A stretch of DNA of 37,607 nt from Gammaproteobacteria bacterium (lineage in GTDB: Bacteria > Pseudomonadota > Gammaproteobacteria > GCF-002020875), in contig DUYW01000013.1 of NCBI GenBank assembly GCA_013349825.1, positions 1 to 37,607 on the forward strand. The letters are read 5' to 3'. Made by a program: the position numbers and the translations under genes. The notes under the pieces were generated by a model. That model was not told the DNA's origin. It saw nothing but the letters and a program-made list of their open reading frames with translations, and did not search any database. Of this stretch, positions 1 to 8,509 are shown piece by piece; the first letter of the stretch is position 1; each line of letters starts with the position of its first letter.

Positions 1-97
1 AAAACCTTGCTAATAGCCTACTATTGGCTGCGATCTTCGCCTTGATCTTGGACACTATGGACGTAATTCAAATTACCCAGACTTGTTCAGAGGTTCC
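1..97. mobile_element. MITE-like element, right part (left end outside window)
   Basis: This stretch matches the right half of the complete element at 22218-22438. It shares the run around GCTAATAGCC, the CGCCTTGATCTTGGAC segment and the terminal CAGAGGTTCC, followed by CTAG (98-101), the same target tetranucleotide as in the complete copy. It lacks an internal block of about 42 nt present in the other copy, so it is a length variant. There is no coding capacity. The window begins inside the element. Confidence 0.8.
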
Positions 98-237
98 CTA
101 GGCATACAGGTCCGTACCGACAAAGGTTCTTTTATTAAAGTCATTCCTTTAAAATGATACCTTAGGTCAAGTGTGAGCTGAATCCAGAAACGAATGAACA
201 GCTTACATAAAAATAAAACTGAAGGAATCTTAACCGG

Positions 238-1551
238 ATGCAAACGATTGACACGCTAATTCATGCCGAATGGGTGGTACCGATTGAACCGGTCAACACC
301 ACTCTTCACTCCCATTCCCTCTGTATAGACAATGGAAAAATTGTTGCGATACTCCCGACTCCGGACGCAAAACAGCAATTTCAGGCAGACAACCAATTTG
401 ATCTGAGCGGTCATGCGGTCATGCCCGGCCTGGTCAACGCCCATACACACGCAGCAATGTCCCTGATGCGCGGCTTGGCGGATGACCTTCCTCTGATGAC
501 CTGGCTACAGGAACATATCTGGCCTACGGAACAGCGCTGGGTTAATGAACGCTTTATTGAGGATGGCACAGAGCTGGCCATTGCAGAAATGGTCCGGGGC
601 GGAACAACCTGCTTCAATGATATGTACTTCTTCCCGGAAGTGACCGCACAGAGTGCAATACAGTGCGGTATGCGCGCAGTGGTTGGCCTGTTGATGATCG
701 ACTTTCCTACAGCATGGGGCAGCGGCCCGGATGAGTATTTTGAGAAGGGTATCGCTATTCATGAGCAGTATAGAAATTCACCTCTGATCCATACTACTTT
801 TGCACCACACGCCCCCTATACCGTCTCAGACCAGCCACTGGAACGTGTTGGTATACTTGCCTCCGAGCTCGATCTTCCGGTTCACATGCATATTCATGAG
901 ACTGCCGACGAGATCAACAACAGCATTGAACAGTTCGGAGTACGTCCACTTGCGCGGCTTGACCAACTCGGTTTACTCACTCCCCGGCTGGCTGCTGTCC
1001 ATATGACTCAACTCAACAATGAGGAGATCACACTATTGGCAGAACGTAACGTCTCCGTCGTCCACTGTCCTGAATCTAACCTCAAGTTGGCCAGCGGCTT
1101 CTGCCCGGTCAGTCAGTTACAGCGTGCGGGGGTCAATCTCGCTCTGGGCACCGATGGCGCTGCAAGCAACAATGATCTTGATCTACTGGGTGAGATGCGT
1201 ACCGCTTCTCTGCTTGCCAAGGGGGTTGCGCAGGATGCCACAGCACTCAATGCCCATCAAGCACTGAGGATGGCGACGCTCAATGGTGCCAAGGCTGTAG
1301 GGCTGGAGCAACTCATTGGCTCTCTTGAAGCGGGAAAAGCCGCTGACCTGATTGCTATCGACCTCAATACACTTAATAACCTCCCCCTCTATGATGTAGC
1401 TTCTCATCTGGTCTATACCACCGCCCGACATCAGGTAACCGAAGTGTGGGTGAATGGGCAACACCTGCTGCGTAAAGGGGAGTTAATCACCGTGGATAGC
1501 GAAAAAGTGAAGCGACAGACAACCGAATGGCAGGGTAAAATCGGCGCATGA
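238..1551 (+). CDS. mtaD: 5-methylthioadenosine/S-adenosylhomocysteine deaminase-type amidohydrolase
   Basis: A 437-residue metal-dependent amidohydrolase of the TRZ/ATZ family, expected to deaminate methylthioadenosine or S-adenosylhomocysteine in the cytosol. Visible motifs are NAHTH (H69, H71) at the first metal site, HMHIHE (216-221), [12 protein letters not shown] (276-287) and GTDGAASNN with metal-binding D306. The length is normal for the family. The ATG has an AAGGA ribosome site at 222-226. Its stop overlaps the ubiG start by 4 nt (ATGA), so the two are translationally coupled. The mtaD-ubiG-phosphatase-yciK order is known from Pseudomonas. The exact substrate (MTA, SAH or another aminopurine) cannot be read from sequence alone. 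Confidence 0.9.
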   Translation: MQTIDTLIHAEWVVPIEPVNTTLHSHSLCIDNGKIVAILPTPDAKQQFQADNQFDLSGHAVMPGLVNAHTHAAMSLMRGLADDLPLMTWLQEHIWPTEQRWVNERFIEDGTELAIAEMVRGGTTCFNDMYFFPEVTAQSAIQCGMRAVVGLLMIDFPTAWGSGPDEYFEKGIAIHEQYRNSPLIHTTFAPHAPYTVSDQPLERVGILASELDLPVHMHIHETADEINNSIEQFGVRPLARLDQLGLLTPRLAAVHMTQLNNEEITLLAERNVSVVHCPESNLKLASGFCPVSQLQRAGVNLALGTDGAASNNDLDLLGEMRTASLLAKGVAQDATALNAHQALRMATLNGAKAVGLEQLIGSLEAGKAADLIAIDLNTLNNLPLYDVASHLVYTTARHQVTEVWVNGQHLLRKGELITVDSEKVKRQTTEWQGKIGA

Positions 1552-2264
1552 ACGATAGAACCCAAAACGTTGACCCAGAAGAGATTGCCAAATTTGAGGC
1601 TCTCGCCCACCGCTGGTGGGACCGAAACAGTGAATTCAAGCCACTCCATGATATGAACCCACTACGGCTCGATTATATTGAGCGCTTTGCTACCATGGAC
1701 GGAGCTCGGATTCTCGATGTCGGCTGTGGTGGTGGCATCCTCTCTGAGGGGATGGCCAAGGCTGGAGCAGAGGTTACCGGAATTGACATGGGGGAGGCCC
1801 CACTCTCGGTTGCCAAACTCCATCTTCTGGAGTCAAAACTGGAGGTTGAGTATCGACAGATTTCTGTAGAGGATTTAGCCGATGAGACGCCCGGCAGTTA
1901 TGACATCATCACCTGTATGGAGATGCTTGAACATGTTCCAGACCCTGCCTCCACCATCGAGGCCTGCAGCCGATTGGTGAAACCTGAAGGAGACCTCTTC
2001 TTCTCTACCATCAACCGTAATTTAAAGTCTTATTTAATGGCTATTATTGGCGCTGAATACATTCTCAATATGCTCCCTAAAGGGACCCATGAGCATGATA
2101 AATTTATCAAGCCTGCGGAGATGGAGCAGTGGTGTCGTCATGCTGCACTTGCTTTAGATGACCTGACAGGAGTTCACTACAACCCACTGACGATGATTTT
2201 TACGCTCGGTTCTAATGTGGATGTTAATTACTTTGCCCATGCCCGACCATTAGGGGACCTCTGA
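1548..2264 (+). CDS. ubiG: Ubiquinone biosynthesis O-methyltransferase UbiG
   Basis: A 238-residue SAM-dependent methyltransferase of ubiquinone synthesis that performs the two O-methylation steps. The SAM-binding motif [21 protein letters not shown], sits around residues 55-74, followed by the acidic end of strand 2 (TGID). The conserved segment FFSTINRN and the C-terminal YNPLT region are typical of UbiG. Length and N-terminus ([17 protein letters not shown]) match the family. The start overlaps the stop of the upstream deaminase. Ubiquinone production fits a respiratory proteobacterium. Confidence in the specific name is high because of both sequence and neighbours. Confidence 0.95.
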   Translation: MNDRTQNVDPEEIAKFEALAHRWWDRNSEFKPLHDMNPLRLDYIERFATMDGARILDVGCGGGILSEGMAKAGAEVTGIDMGEAPLSVAKLHLLESKLEVEYRQISVEDLADETPGSYDIITCMEMLEHVPDPASTIEACSRLVKPEGDLFFSTINRNLKSYLMAIIGAEYILNMLPKGTHEHDKFIKPAEMEQWCRHAALALDDLTGVHYNPLTMIFTLGSNVDVNYFAHARPLGDL

Positions 2265-2272
2265 TACAAGTC

Positions 2273-2920
2273 ATGGTTGATGCCGTATTACTGGACCTGG
2301 ATGGTACGCTGGCAGATACCGCCCCCGATCTCGCTTATGCCCTCAACCAGACCCTGATTAAGGCTGACAGAGAGCCTCTCTCTTTTGAGTCGATTCGACC
2401 CGTTGCCTCAAATGGCAGTGCGCCCCTGATCGAACTCGGTTTTGGAACACAGTTAGATGAAGCAACCTTTGAGCACTACCGACAACAGCTACTCGATGTC
2501 TATCTGCAAAATCTGACCCGTGAAACCACTTTGATGGAGGGGATGGGGGCTCTTCTTCAAACACTGGAACAGCACTCCATTGCCTGGGGGGTTGTTACTA
2601 ATAAACCGGCCCGATTTACCGATCCATTAATGGCGCAGCTTAACCTCTCCGCTCGTGCCGCCTGTATTATTAGTGGTGACACCACCGAACACCCGAAACC
2701 GCACCCCAGACCTCTTCTTTTTGCCTGCGAACTGATGGGGGTACAGCCACAACAGTGTATCTATATGGGGGATGCACAACGGGATATTGAGGCTGGCAAG
2801 CGAGCCAAGATGTTAACTCTGGCCTGCCGTTTCGGATACCTCGCCCCTGAGGAGTCCATTGAACAGTGGAATGCAGATGCGATCATTGATCACCCTGAAG
2901 AGACTCTACAATGGATCTAA
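2273..2920 (+). CDS. mupP: HAD-family phosphatase (MupP / phosphoglycolate phosphatase type)
   Basis: A 215-residue haloacid-dehalogenase hydrolase. Motif I is DLDGTLADT with nucleophile D8 and acid D10; motif II is VVTNKP; the motif III lysine lies in KPHPRPLLF; motif IV is MGDAQRDIEAG. It starts 8 nt after ubiG. In Pseudomonas the gene in this position is MupP, the N-acetylmuramic acid 6-phosphate phosphatase of cell-wall recycling; older annotations call it Gph. The family assignment is certain, but the choice between MupP and phosphoglycolate phosphatase rests on gene order. Its 3' end overlaps rmuC by 10 nt. Confidence 0.85.
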   Translation: MVDAVLLDLDGTLADTAPDLAYALNQTLIKADREPLSFESIRPVASNGSAPLIELGFGTQLDEATFEHYRQQLLDVYLQNLTRETTLMEGMGALLQTLEQHSIAWGVVTNKPARFTDPLMAQLNLSARAACIISGDTTEHPKPHPRPLLFACELMGVQPQQCIYMGDAQRDIEAGKRAKMLTLACRFGYLAPEESIEQWNADAIIDHPEETLQWI

Positions 2921-4191
2921 CACTCCTGGCTTTAATTGCGGTTGCATCTGCCATCACTCTACTGCTGTGGTTTAAGAATGAGCGCCAACAACGCAAAAAC
3001 AGCCATCTGCGAGAGGAGAATGGCAGACTTAAGGCAACCCTGGAGAGTGAGCGCGGCCATTTTGAAGATCGACTGAAGCTAGCTCGCAACGAAAACCAGG
3101 ACCAGACAAACCAGATGATTCAGGAGTTGACCGCCTCAGCACTGAAAAATAATAGTGACTCTTTCCTGAAACTGGCACAGGAGTCTCTCAGCAAACATCA
3201 CACCCAATCGGACGGCGAACTGAAACAGCGCCAACAGGCCATTGATTCGCTACTAAAACCGATCCTTACTACACTGGAAAAGAGTGAAAAACAGCTCCAT
3301 GAGATCGAAAAGGAGCGTAAACAACAGTATGGCGCACTGACCCAGCAGATGGAGAGCATCACCCTCACCCAGCAACAGCTCCAGCAGGAGACCCGTAACC
3401 TGGTACAGGCACTACGCCGACCGGAAGTACGAGGACAGTGGGGAGAACTCACCCTCAAACGGCTGGCAGAGTTGGCCGGCATGGTGGAACATGCCGATTT
3501 TGTTGAACAGGAGCAGTCGCATGGAGAGCAGGGTATTTTGCGCCCGGACATGGTGATCCACCTACCTGATCAACGTGCCATTATTGTTGATGCAAAGACA
3601 CCTCTGGATGCCTATATCAATGCCACCGAGGCGAACAGTGATGAACAACGAAATATTGAACTGGAACGACACACCCGCAATGTTCGCAAAAGAGTCAAGG
3701 AACTCGCTGCCAAAAGTTACTGGTCCCAATTTGCTGAGAGTCCCGACTTCGTGGTTCTATTTATTCCGGGGGATCAATTTCTCAGCAGCGCATTGGAACG
3801 TGACCACTCACTACTGGAAGACGCATTGAAAGAGAAGGTTATTCTGGCAACGCCAACCAGTCTGGTTGCACTACTGCGAGCAGTTGCTTTTGGCTGGAAA
3901 CAGCAGGAGGTTGCACGCAACGCTGAGGCCATTCGTGAAGTCGGCGTACAACTCTATGATCGCCTCACAACCTTTAGCACTCATCTGGCAAAAATAGGCA
4001 AAAGTCTGGATAGCGGTGTAGATGCCTTTAACAAGGCGGTCGGCTCTCTGGAGAGAAATGTACTGCCCGGTGCACGGCGTTTTGTAGAGATGGGCATTCA
4101 CCCCAAAAAAGAGCTGCCAGAACCCAACCCCATAGAGAAACGTTCCAGAACGCCCAAGGTATTGGAGTCCAAGGTTGATGAGAGCGAATAA
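2911..4191 (+). CDS. rmuC: DNA recombination protein RmuC homologue
   Basis: A 426-residue protein with an N-terminal membrane segment (about residues 3-20), a long charged coiled-coil (about 25-160) and a C-terminal RmuC domain. That domain is marked by RRPEVRGQWGELTLKRLAEL and DMVIHLPDQRAIIVDAKTPL. RmuC proteins limit recombination at inverted repeats and have a nuclease-like core; the DAKT segment fits such a fold. It overlaps the preceding phosphatase gene by 10 nt, so it belongs to the same operon. RmuC is not usual in the ubiG-mupP-yciK run, so its insertion here is a lineage-specific arrangement. Confidence 0.9.
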   Translation: MDLTLLALIAVASAITLLLWFKNERQQRKNSHLREENGRLKATLESERGHFEDRLKLARNENQDQTNQMIQELTASALKNNSDSFLKLAQESLSKHHTQSDGELKQRQQAIDSLLKPILTTLEKSEKQLHEIEKERKQQYGALTQQMESITLTQQQLQQETRNLVQALRRPEVRGQWGELTLKRLAELAGMVEHADFVEQEQSHGEQGILRPDMVIHLPDQRAIIVDAKTPLDAYINATEANSDEQRNIELERHTRNVRKRVKELAAKSYWSQFAESPDFVVLFIPGDQFLSSALERDHSLLEDALKEKVILATPTSLVALLRAVAFGWKQQEVARNAEAIREVGVQLYDRLTTFSTHLAKIGKSLDSGVDAFNKAVGSLERNVLPGARRFVEMGIHPKKELPEPNPIEKRSRTPKVLESKVDESE

Positions 4192-4244
4192 ATGCCACGC
4201 CTATTGCAACAAGACACAACAAACCGATAAGATAAAATAGCCCA

Positions 4245-4991
4245 ATGGACAAGAACTACACTCCCCACCCTGAACTGCTACAAGGTCGCACGATTCTGGT
4301 AACCGGTGCCGGTAGCGGGCTGGGTCGTGCCGCCGCTGTACGTTATGCCGAGCATGGCGCTACCGTACTACTGGTTGGCCGTACCCAATTTCGTTTAGAA
4401 GATACCTACGACCTCATCGCTAAAGCAGGTCATGCACAGCCCTATATCTTTCCGCTTGATTTTGCCAAGGCTGATGAAGAGGCCTACCAAGGACTGGCAG
4501 GAGGTATTGCTCAGGAGATTGGTCATCTGGACGGGCTACTCCACAACGCCGCCCACCTCGGAGACCTCAGTCCAATCGAACACTACACGCTAAAACAGTG
4601 GGAGACCGTCTTTACAGTCAATGTAACGGCCCAATTTCTCCTCAGCAAATACTGTATTCCACTGCTCAGGCAGTCCGAAGATGGCAGCATAATTTTCACC
4701 AGTTCAGGTGTCGGTAAATCAGGGCACGCCTACTGGGGAGCCTACTCTGCCTCCAAGTTTGCCAACGAAGGAATGTCACAAATTCTTGCCGATGAACTTG
4801 AGGCCGATGGTATTCGTGTCAACACCATTGATCCGGGGGTTGCGCGAACGGTGATGCGCGCCAAAGCCTTTCCCGGTGAGAACCCCAACAATAACCCGAC
4901 CCCAGAGTCCCTGATGGGAGCCTACCTCTATCTAATGGGGCCAGATAGCCGAGAGGTCAGTGGGAGGCGCTTCAACGCCTGGGTTTCATGA
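4245..4991 (+). CDS. yciK: YciK-type short-chain dehydrogenase/reductase
   Basis: A 248-residue SDR oxidoreductase. The nucleotide-binding motif TGAGSGLG lies at residues 20-27, NAAH at 101-104, and the catalytic triad is a Ser in FTSSGV (about 153-154) with Y167 and K171 (YSASK). The sequence PGVARTVMRAKAFPGENP is typical of the YciK group, whose substrate is not established. It follows rmuC by 53 nt and probably ends the operon. Length is normal for the group. Confidence 0.88.
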   Translation: MDKNYTPHPELLQGRTILVTGAGSGLGRAAAVRYAEHGATVLLVGRTQFRLEDTYDLIAKAGHAQPYIFPLDFAKADEEAYQGLAGGIAQEIGHLDGLLHNAAHLGDLSPIEHYTLKQWETVFTVNVTAQFLLSKYCIPLLRQSEDGSIIFTSSGVGKSGHAYWGAYSASKFANEGMSQILADELEADGIRVNTIDPGVARTVMRAKAFPGENPNNNPTPESLMGAYLYLMGPDSREVSGRRFNAWVS

Positions 4992-5013
4992 AACAGTCGA
5001 AAAGTTGCATCCT

Positions 5014-5091
5014 CTACTGTTTCTTCAGATAGCGCACTACAACCATTATCAGCAGCGCCAGTAAAAGTATTAACAGCCAGATACGCCACAC
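5014..5091 (-). CDS. Candidate 25-residue single-span membrane peptide
   Basis: Reading leftward from a GTG at 5091-5089 gives 25 residues that are nearly all hydrophobic (WRIWLLILLLALLIMVVV) ending in RYLKKQ and a stop. This is a plausible small transmembrane segment with a positive tail. A GAGG lies about 11 nt before the GTG. The ORF starts 2 nt beyond the stop of the ankyrin gene and its frame is open back into that gene for 13 more codons without an ATG. It could be an independent small protein, or a former C-terminal anchor of the ankyrin protein lost by frameshift. Chance is also possible at this length. Confidence 0.3.
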   Translation of the reverse strand: MWRIWLLILLLALLIMVVVRYLKKQ

Positions 5092-5093
5092 GA

Positions 5094-5717
5094 CTATTTT
5101 ACCCTCTGTCGTGATCCGGCCTTCAATTCACTCTTCATCTTTCCACCTACTGCCAGATCCAGTGGCGTGTAACCATCTTCATTTTGTATATTCGCTGTTG
5201 CACCTGACTGCATCAATTCACGAACCATCATAGGGTTGCCTTTGCGCACTGCCATATGGAGAACAGTCTCTCCAAAGCGGCTCTGAGCATCCAGATTTGC
5301 CCCATGCTGAATCAGAATTTGAGTCATCACAATCAGGTCTCGACTGACCGCCTCACGTAGCGGGGTATCTCCAAATCGATTCTTGTGGTTAATATTGGCA
5401 CCATGTTCTATCAGTAACTCTGCCAACCCATGATCCCCTTTATAAACGGCTTGTAGCAGTGGAGAGTCTCCAAAATGGTTCTCAATATTGACCTCTGCCC
5501 CCCCTTTGATCAACAACTTCAGCATTTCCGGAGTGCGCGCCAGATGGAGGGGGCGTTCATCATAACGATTCGCCTGATTCACCTCCCCACCCTCCTTGAT
5601 GTAACGAGAAACCCGCTCCAGGTCGTTGTACACAACAAGGTCATGAATTGAATTCGCTGCCTCAACCGTAAAGGTTGAGAACAGTAATAACAGCGATAGC
5701 GCATTTACCCTAAACAT
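5094..5717 (-). CDS. Exported ankyrin-repeat protein
   Basis: A 207-residue protein with an N-terminal signal peptide (VNALSLLLLFSTFTVEA, cleavage near 20) followed by four to five ankyrin repeats from about residue 35 to 200. The repeats are marked by RPLHLA, SPLLQAVYKG, TPLREAVSRD, TVLHMAVRKG and TPLDLAV, each with HGAN/GGAEVN-type turns. A GGAGG ribosome site precedes the ATG. Such exported ankyrin proteins are thought to bind other periplasmic proteins; no partner is encoded beside it. A second exported ankyrin protein occurs at 33500-34462. Confidence 0.85.
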   Translation of the reverse strand: MFRVNALSLLLLFSTFTVEAANSIHDLVVYNDLERVSRYIKEGGEVNQANRYDERPLHLARTPEMLKLLIKGGAEVNIENHFGDSPLLQAVYKGDHGLAELLIEHGANINHKNRFGDTPLREAVSRDLIVMTQILIQHGANLDAQSRFGETVLHMAVRKGNPMMVRELMQSGATANIQNEDGYTPLDLAVGGKMKSELKAGSRQRVK

Positions 5718-5893
5718 AGCTAATTTCCTCCAGACACAAGAGCCTAATCCGGGACACCTCTAACAAGCTCTACTTTTCTTCCGAAACGGGTGTGCCTTGC
5801 GGTTTTCCGTGCCCTGCTTCCTGGAAGTCACGACAAAAGAACTATTATTAGAAGTGCCTTTCCGACTCATAAATCAATCGATTGGACCATAGT

Positions 5894-5920
5894 AATCCGG
5901 GAACTTGCCCGAGAATAGAG
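5894..5920 (+). repeat. Dispersed short repeat (CCGAGAATAGAG type), copy 1
   Basis: The sequence ATCCGGG...CTTGCCCGAGAATAGAG resembles copies at 7695-7728 (inverted), 8054-8071 and 23404-23424, all in intergenic DNA. It may be an end of a decayed element; no full element is visible. Confidence 0.5.
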
Positions 5921-6008
5921 GTCGTAGGCTATCCATTATAGCGGGTTACCCGGATAATTTTAGACTAAGTTTTATCTGCTATTGCTGACTGCTACTGACT
6001 GTTGCTGA

Positions 6009-6137
6009 CTACCGATGATAGTCACGCAATAAATCCATCTTCTCCTCCTGAGTGAGTCCTCCCCCATCAAACTGATGAGAATATCCTGTCATGATTTTAA
6101 TCAGATCATGTAGTATTTTTTCAATAATGCCTCTCAT
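6009..6137 (-). CDS. Candidate small protein, 42 residues
   Basis: The ORF starts at ATG (6137-6135) with an AAAGGGG ribosome-site-like sequence 7-8 nt upstream. It encodes 42 residues beginning MRGIIEKILHDLIKIM and ending LTQEEKMDLLRDYHR. The two predicted amphipathic helices separated by a Gly-rich turn (FDGGG) look protein-like. No family is recognised. The ORF is shorter than most gene finders report, and it could be the remnant of a longer gene or chance. Confidence 0.4.
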   Translation of the reverse strand: MRGIIEKILHDLIKIMTGYSHQFDGGGLTQEEKMDLLRDYHR

Positions 6138-6234
6138 TCTTCTGCCCCTTTCCGAATAAACCAGCCAAAGATACGTCGCATCTCTATACCCACATCAAAA
6201 ACTAAAGCAATTACTATTCCATCGATGTGGTGTG

Positions 6235-6255
6235 ATTCAAATTACCCAGACTTGT
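6235..6255 (+). repeat. Fragment of the MITE right end
   Basis: Twenty-one bases, ATTCAAATTACCCAGACTTG plus T, are identical to the subterminal right part of the elements at 1-97 and 22218-22438. The similarity stops on both sides, so this is a solitary fragment or a decayed copy. Confidence 0.6.
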
Positions 6256-6349
6256 CCACCCATCCCGGTTTTTCCCCGGCCAGGAGTGGGAGCAGTTGGC
6301 ACATGAAGGAACTTCATGCGACTATTGATACACCGACTGGAGAATTAAG

Positions 6350-6709
6350 ATGAATCAGCACGAAACAATCAGCTACATTGAGTTACCCGCCAAAGATCTT
6401 GAGGCAACCAAGATCTTTTTCACTCAGGTCTTCCTCTGGACATTTACCGATTATGGCCCGGAATACAGCTCGTTTTCACACCATGATATCAATGGCGGTT
6501 TCTACCAGTCGGAGCTGTCTGCATCCACAGAACTCGGCAGTGCACTCATCGTCTTCTACAGTCGCGACCTTGAAGGTACCCAAACAAAGATTGAGGATAA
6601 CGGTGGCATTATCATTAAACCAACATTCTCCTTTCCAGGTGGACGGCGTTTTCACTTTAGTGATCCCAGCGGAAATGAGTTCGCCGTTTGGTCTGAAGCT
6701 GATGTTTAG
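6350..6709 (+). CDS. VOC (glyoxalase/bleomycin resistance-like) family protein
   Basis: A 119-residue single vicinal-oxygen-chelate domain. The start ISYIELPAKDLEATKIFFTQ and the end FHFSDPSGNEFAVWSE are the usual first and last motifs of this fold, and the length is normal. GGAG precedes the ATG by 8 nt. These proteins are metal enzymes or binding proteins of varied function, so the substrate cannot be named. The gene overlaps the following DUF3179 gene by 8 nt. Confidence 0.85.
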   Translation: MNQHETISYIELPAKDLEATKIFFTQVFLWTFTDYGPEYSSFSHHDINGGFYQSELSASTELGSALIVFYSRDLEGTQTKIEDNGGIIIKPTFSFPGGRRFHFSDPSGNEFAVWSEADV

Positions 6710-7637
6710 ATTCCTGCTTGCCGTATCACTTCTGTTTACAGAACCCTCAATCTCTGCCACCAATGGATTTGACCTGAGTAACAGCGAGATTCCATTAGAA
6801 AAAATCTATGCGGGTGGCCCCCCACGGGATGGCATTCCTTCGATTGATACACCACACTTCCTCTCTTCCACAGTCGCAGAGAGTGAAATTAAAGATCATC
6901 AATCTGTGCTGGGTATTGAGATCGACAACATCAGCCGCGCCTACCCCATTGCCATCTTAAACTGGCATGAAGTGGTTAACGATAAGGTCAATGGACGCTC
7001 TATTGTCACCTCTTACTGCCCACTTTGTGGCTCCGGCATGGTCTTCAGCTCCACGTCTTCAGAAGGTGATTTGGAGTTTGGGGTCTCTGGCCTGCTCTAT
7101 AATAGTGATGTTCTGCTCTACGACCGGCAAAGCAGCTCACTCTGGTCGCAACTTATGGGAAAAGCCATCAGCGGCCCGATGCAGGGAACAAAACTACACT
7201 CCATTCCAGCCACCCATACCACCTGGGGGCTGTGGAAAAGCGCCCATCCAGACACGACCCTGCTCTCCAGAGAGACTGGATTCCAGCGCGATTATGATCG
7301 TGACCCATATAAAGGGTACACCGATCACAAGGGGATCTATTTTCCCGTTGAGACAGTAGACCCCGGATACCACCCGAAAGAGCGGGTACTTGGGATAGAG
7401 GTGAATGGTCGTTTCAAAGGTTACCCTTACTCAGAGCTATCGCGCACAACAACGCCGATTACAGAGCAGTTCAACGGATTAAATTACAGAGTATATTATG
7501 ACCAGGATACCAACACCGCCCGGGCTACTGATCTGGATAACCGGCCCATTGTGACGGTCTCTTCATTTTGGTTTGCATGGATGGCCTTTCACCCTGACAG
7601 CAAAGTTTTTACACAAAGCGATCTCTTGAAGCGTTAA
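6702..7637 (+). CDS. DUF3179 domain-containing exported protein
   Basis: A 311-residue protein with an N-terminal signal peptide (MFRFLLAVSLLFTEPSISA) and a DUF3179 domain. The domain is recognised from LNWHEVVND, the cysteine pair in SYCPLCGSGMVF, LLYNSDVLLYDRQSSSLWSQ and HPDTTLLSRETG. The function of this family is unknown. I chose the ATG at 6702, which gives the signal peptide and overlaps the VOC stop. A longer in-frame start (6675) would add 9 residues; the 419-residue reading from 6378 runs through the VOC gene and is not credible. Confidence 0.85.
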   Translation: MFRFLLAVSLLFTEPSISATNGFDLSNSEIPLEKIYAGGPPRDGIPSIDTPHFLSSTVAESEIKDHQSVLGIEIDNISRAYPIAILNWHEVVNDKVNGRSIVTSYCPLCGSGMVFSSTSSEGDLEFGVSGLLYNSDVLLYDRQSSSLWSQLMGKAISGPMQGTKLHSIPATHTTWGLWKSAHPDTTLLSRETGFQRDYDRDPYKGYTDHKGIYFPVETVDPGYHPKERVLGIEVNGRFKGYPYSELSRTTTPITEQFNGLNYRVYYDQDTNTARATDLDNRPIVTVSSFWFAWMAFHPDSKVFTQSDLLKR

Positions 7638-7676
7638 TTGCATCCCGGATGGTGCTCTTGAAAAACCTGTCTCAAA

Positions 7677-7949
7677 TCAGCTTCCCCTCGCTACGACTTC
7701 TACTCTCGGACAGCCACCCGGATAATCACGAGTCGAAAGCTGACTTTGACAGTCCGCTTCCTCTTGTGACTCAACCTCTGTGAATTGCGAGAAAAATTGG
7801 CTTTTCTGGTATGCCCTCTGCTTCTCTCTATTTTTCTGAAAAATAGCTCTGAGCCTCTCTTTGAGCTCAACTGAGTTCAATCTATTCAAGACATCTGTTG
7901 TCACAATAATCCCCCACTGCCCCATTGACCTATATGCAACGAACAGCAC
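7677..7949 (-). CDS. Hypothetical ORF, weakly supported
   Basis: Ninety residues from a GTG start (82 from an internal ATG at 7925). The middle part, VELKERLRAIFQKNREKQRA, is helical and charged like a real protein, but there is no clear ribosome site. The C-terminus (DYPGGCPRVEVVA) is translated from a copy of the dispersed repeat at 7695-7728. It may be a gene truncated by the repeat. Otherwise the interval 7638-8078 holds only a small hairpin (GCTGAC/GTCAGC, 8015-8034) and another repeat copy (8054-8071). Confidence 0.3.
   Translation of the reverse strand: MLFVAYRSMGQWGIIVTTDVLNRLNSVELKERLRAIFQKNREKQRAYQKSQFFSQFTEVESQEEADCQSQLSTRDYPGGCPRVEVVARGS
7695..7728 (-). repeat. Dispersed short repeat (CCGAGAATAGAG type), copy 2
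   Basis: On the minus strand this reads ATCCGGGTGGCTGTCCGAGA followed by GTAGAAG, similar to 5894-5920 and 23404-23424. It overlaps the 3' end of the weak ORF at 7677-7949. Confidence 0.5.
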
Positions 7950-8053
7950 AGCATTTATTGTTCCAACAATAACAACTTATTGATTAAAATAAGATAATTA
8001 TTCTACCCATTACAGCTGACAGAATATCGTCAGCCCAGAGAGAGAAAGAGAGA

Positions 8054-8071
8054 GCTTGCCTGAGAATAGAG
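8054..8071 (+). repeat. Dispersed short repeat (CCGAGAATAGAG type), copy 3
   Basis: GCTTGCCTGAGAATAGAG, one mismatch from the core of copy 1. It lies just downstream of the hemerythrin gene stop. Confidence 0.4.
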
Positions 8072-8078
8072 ATACTCT

Positions 8079-8480
8079 TTACATGACTTCACCAAGATAG
8101 GAACCCATCTCTATATCCGCCCCAAGGATATGCCCCGTCAACCACTGCTCCAGAAATGCGATATCTTCATTTGAGATCATCCCATTCTGTTGCAGAAATT
8201 TCTGTTGCACTGCTTTGGCACTATTGATCAACTCTTGATGCTCTGCCTTATGCGCCACAAGACCTTGATAACCATATTTGAGCATCAACCGCTCTTCATG
8301 TTTGAAATGCCAATCGGTACAACTGATCAGCTCTTCCAGCACGGCTTCGATATAGTCCGATGAACTCTCTTCTTCAATAGATTGACCGAGAATATTGAAT
8401 AGATCCACAAGTTTACGATGATCATCATCGATCTCCTGAATCTGTACACTGAGTGATTCATCCCAAATTAAAACTTTCAC
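8079..8480 (-). CDS. Bacteriohemerythrin (single domain)
   Basis: A 133-residue hemerythrin starting with the family-typical LIWDESLSVQIQEIDDDH. The seven di-iron ligands are all visible: H21, H58, E62, H77, H81, H117 and D122. Such proteins bind oxygen (or NO) at a non-heme di-iron centre and act in storage, delivery or sensing in the cytosol. A related hemerythrin gene lies 29 nt upstream on the same strand, so the two are probably co-transcribed. The partner domain that would make it a sensor is absent. Confidence 0.92.
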   Translation of the reverse strand: MKVLIWDESLSVQIQEIDDDHRKLVDLFNILGQSIEEESSSDYIEAVLEELISCTDWHFKHEERLMLKYGYQGLVAHKAEHQELINSAKAVQQKFLQQNGMISNEDIAFLEQWLTGHILGADIEMGSYLGEVM

Positions 8481-8509
8481 AAACTCGTCTCCTGGTGTGA
8501 TCGCTGTGA

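Larger units (their letters stand above)
5718..6349. other. 632-nt stretch without a recognised large gene
   Basis: This interval holds short repeated sequences (5894-5920 and 6235-6255), a degenerate inverted pair around CCCGGATAAT (5948-5958), an imperfect run of TGCTGACT/TACTGACT units (about 5976-6011) and one candidate 42-residue ORF (6009-6137, minus). The mixture of fragments suggests decayed mobile or repetitive DNA. Confidence 0.5.

Noticed and set aside
5760-5870. 36-codon minus-strand ORF rich in Lys, Arg and Ser
   Set aside because: There is no ribosome site, the composition is low-complexity and no context supports it; 36 codons is well within chance.
6378-6701. Long N-terminal extension of the DUF3179 protein
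   Set aside because: It runs out of frame through the VOC gene. The signal peptide begins at the ATG at 6702.
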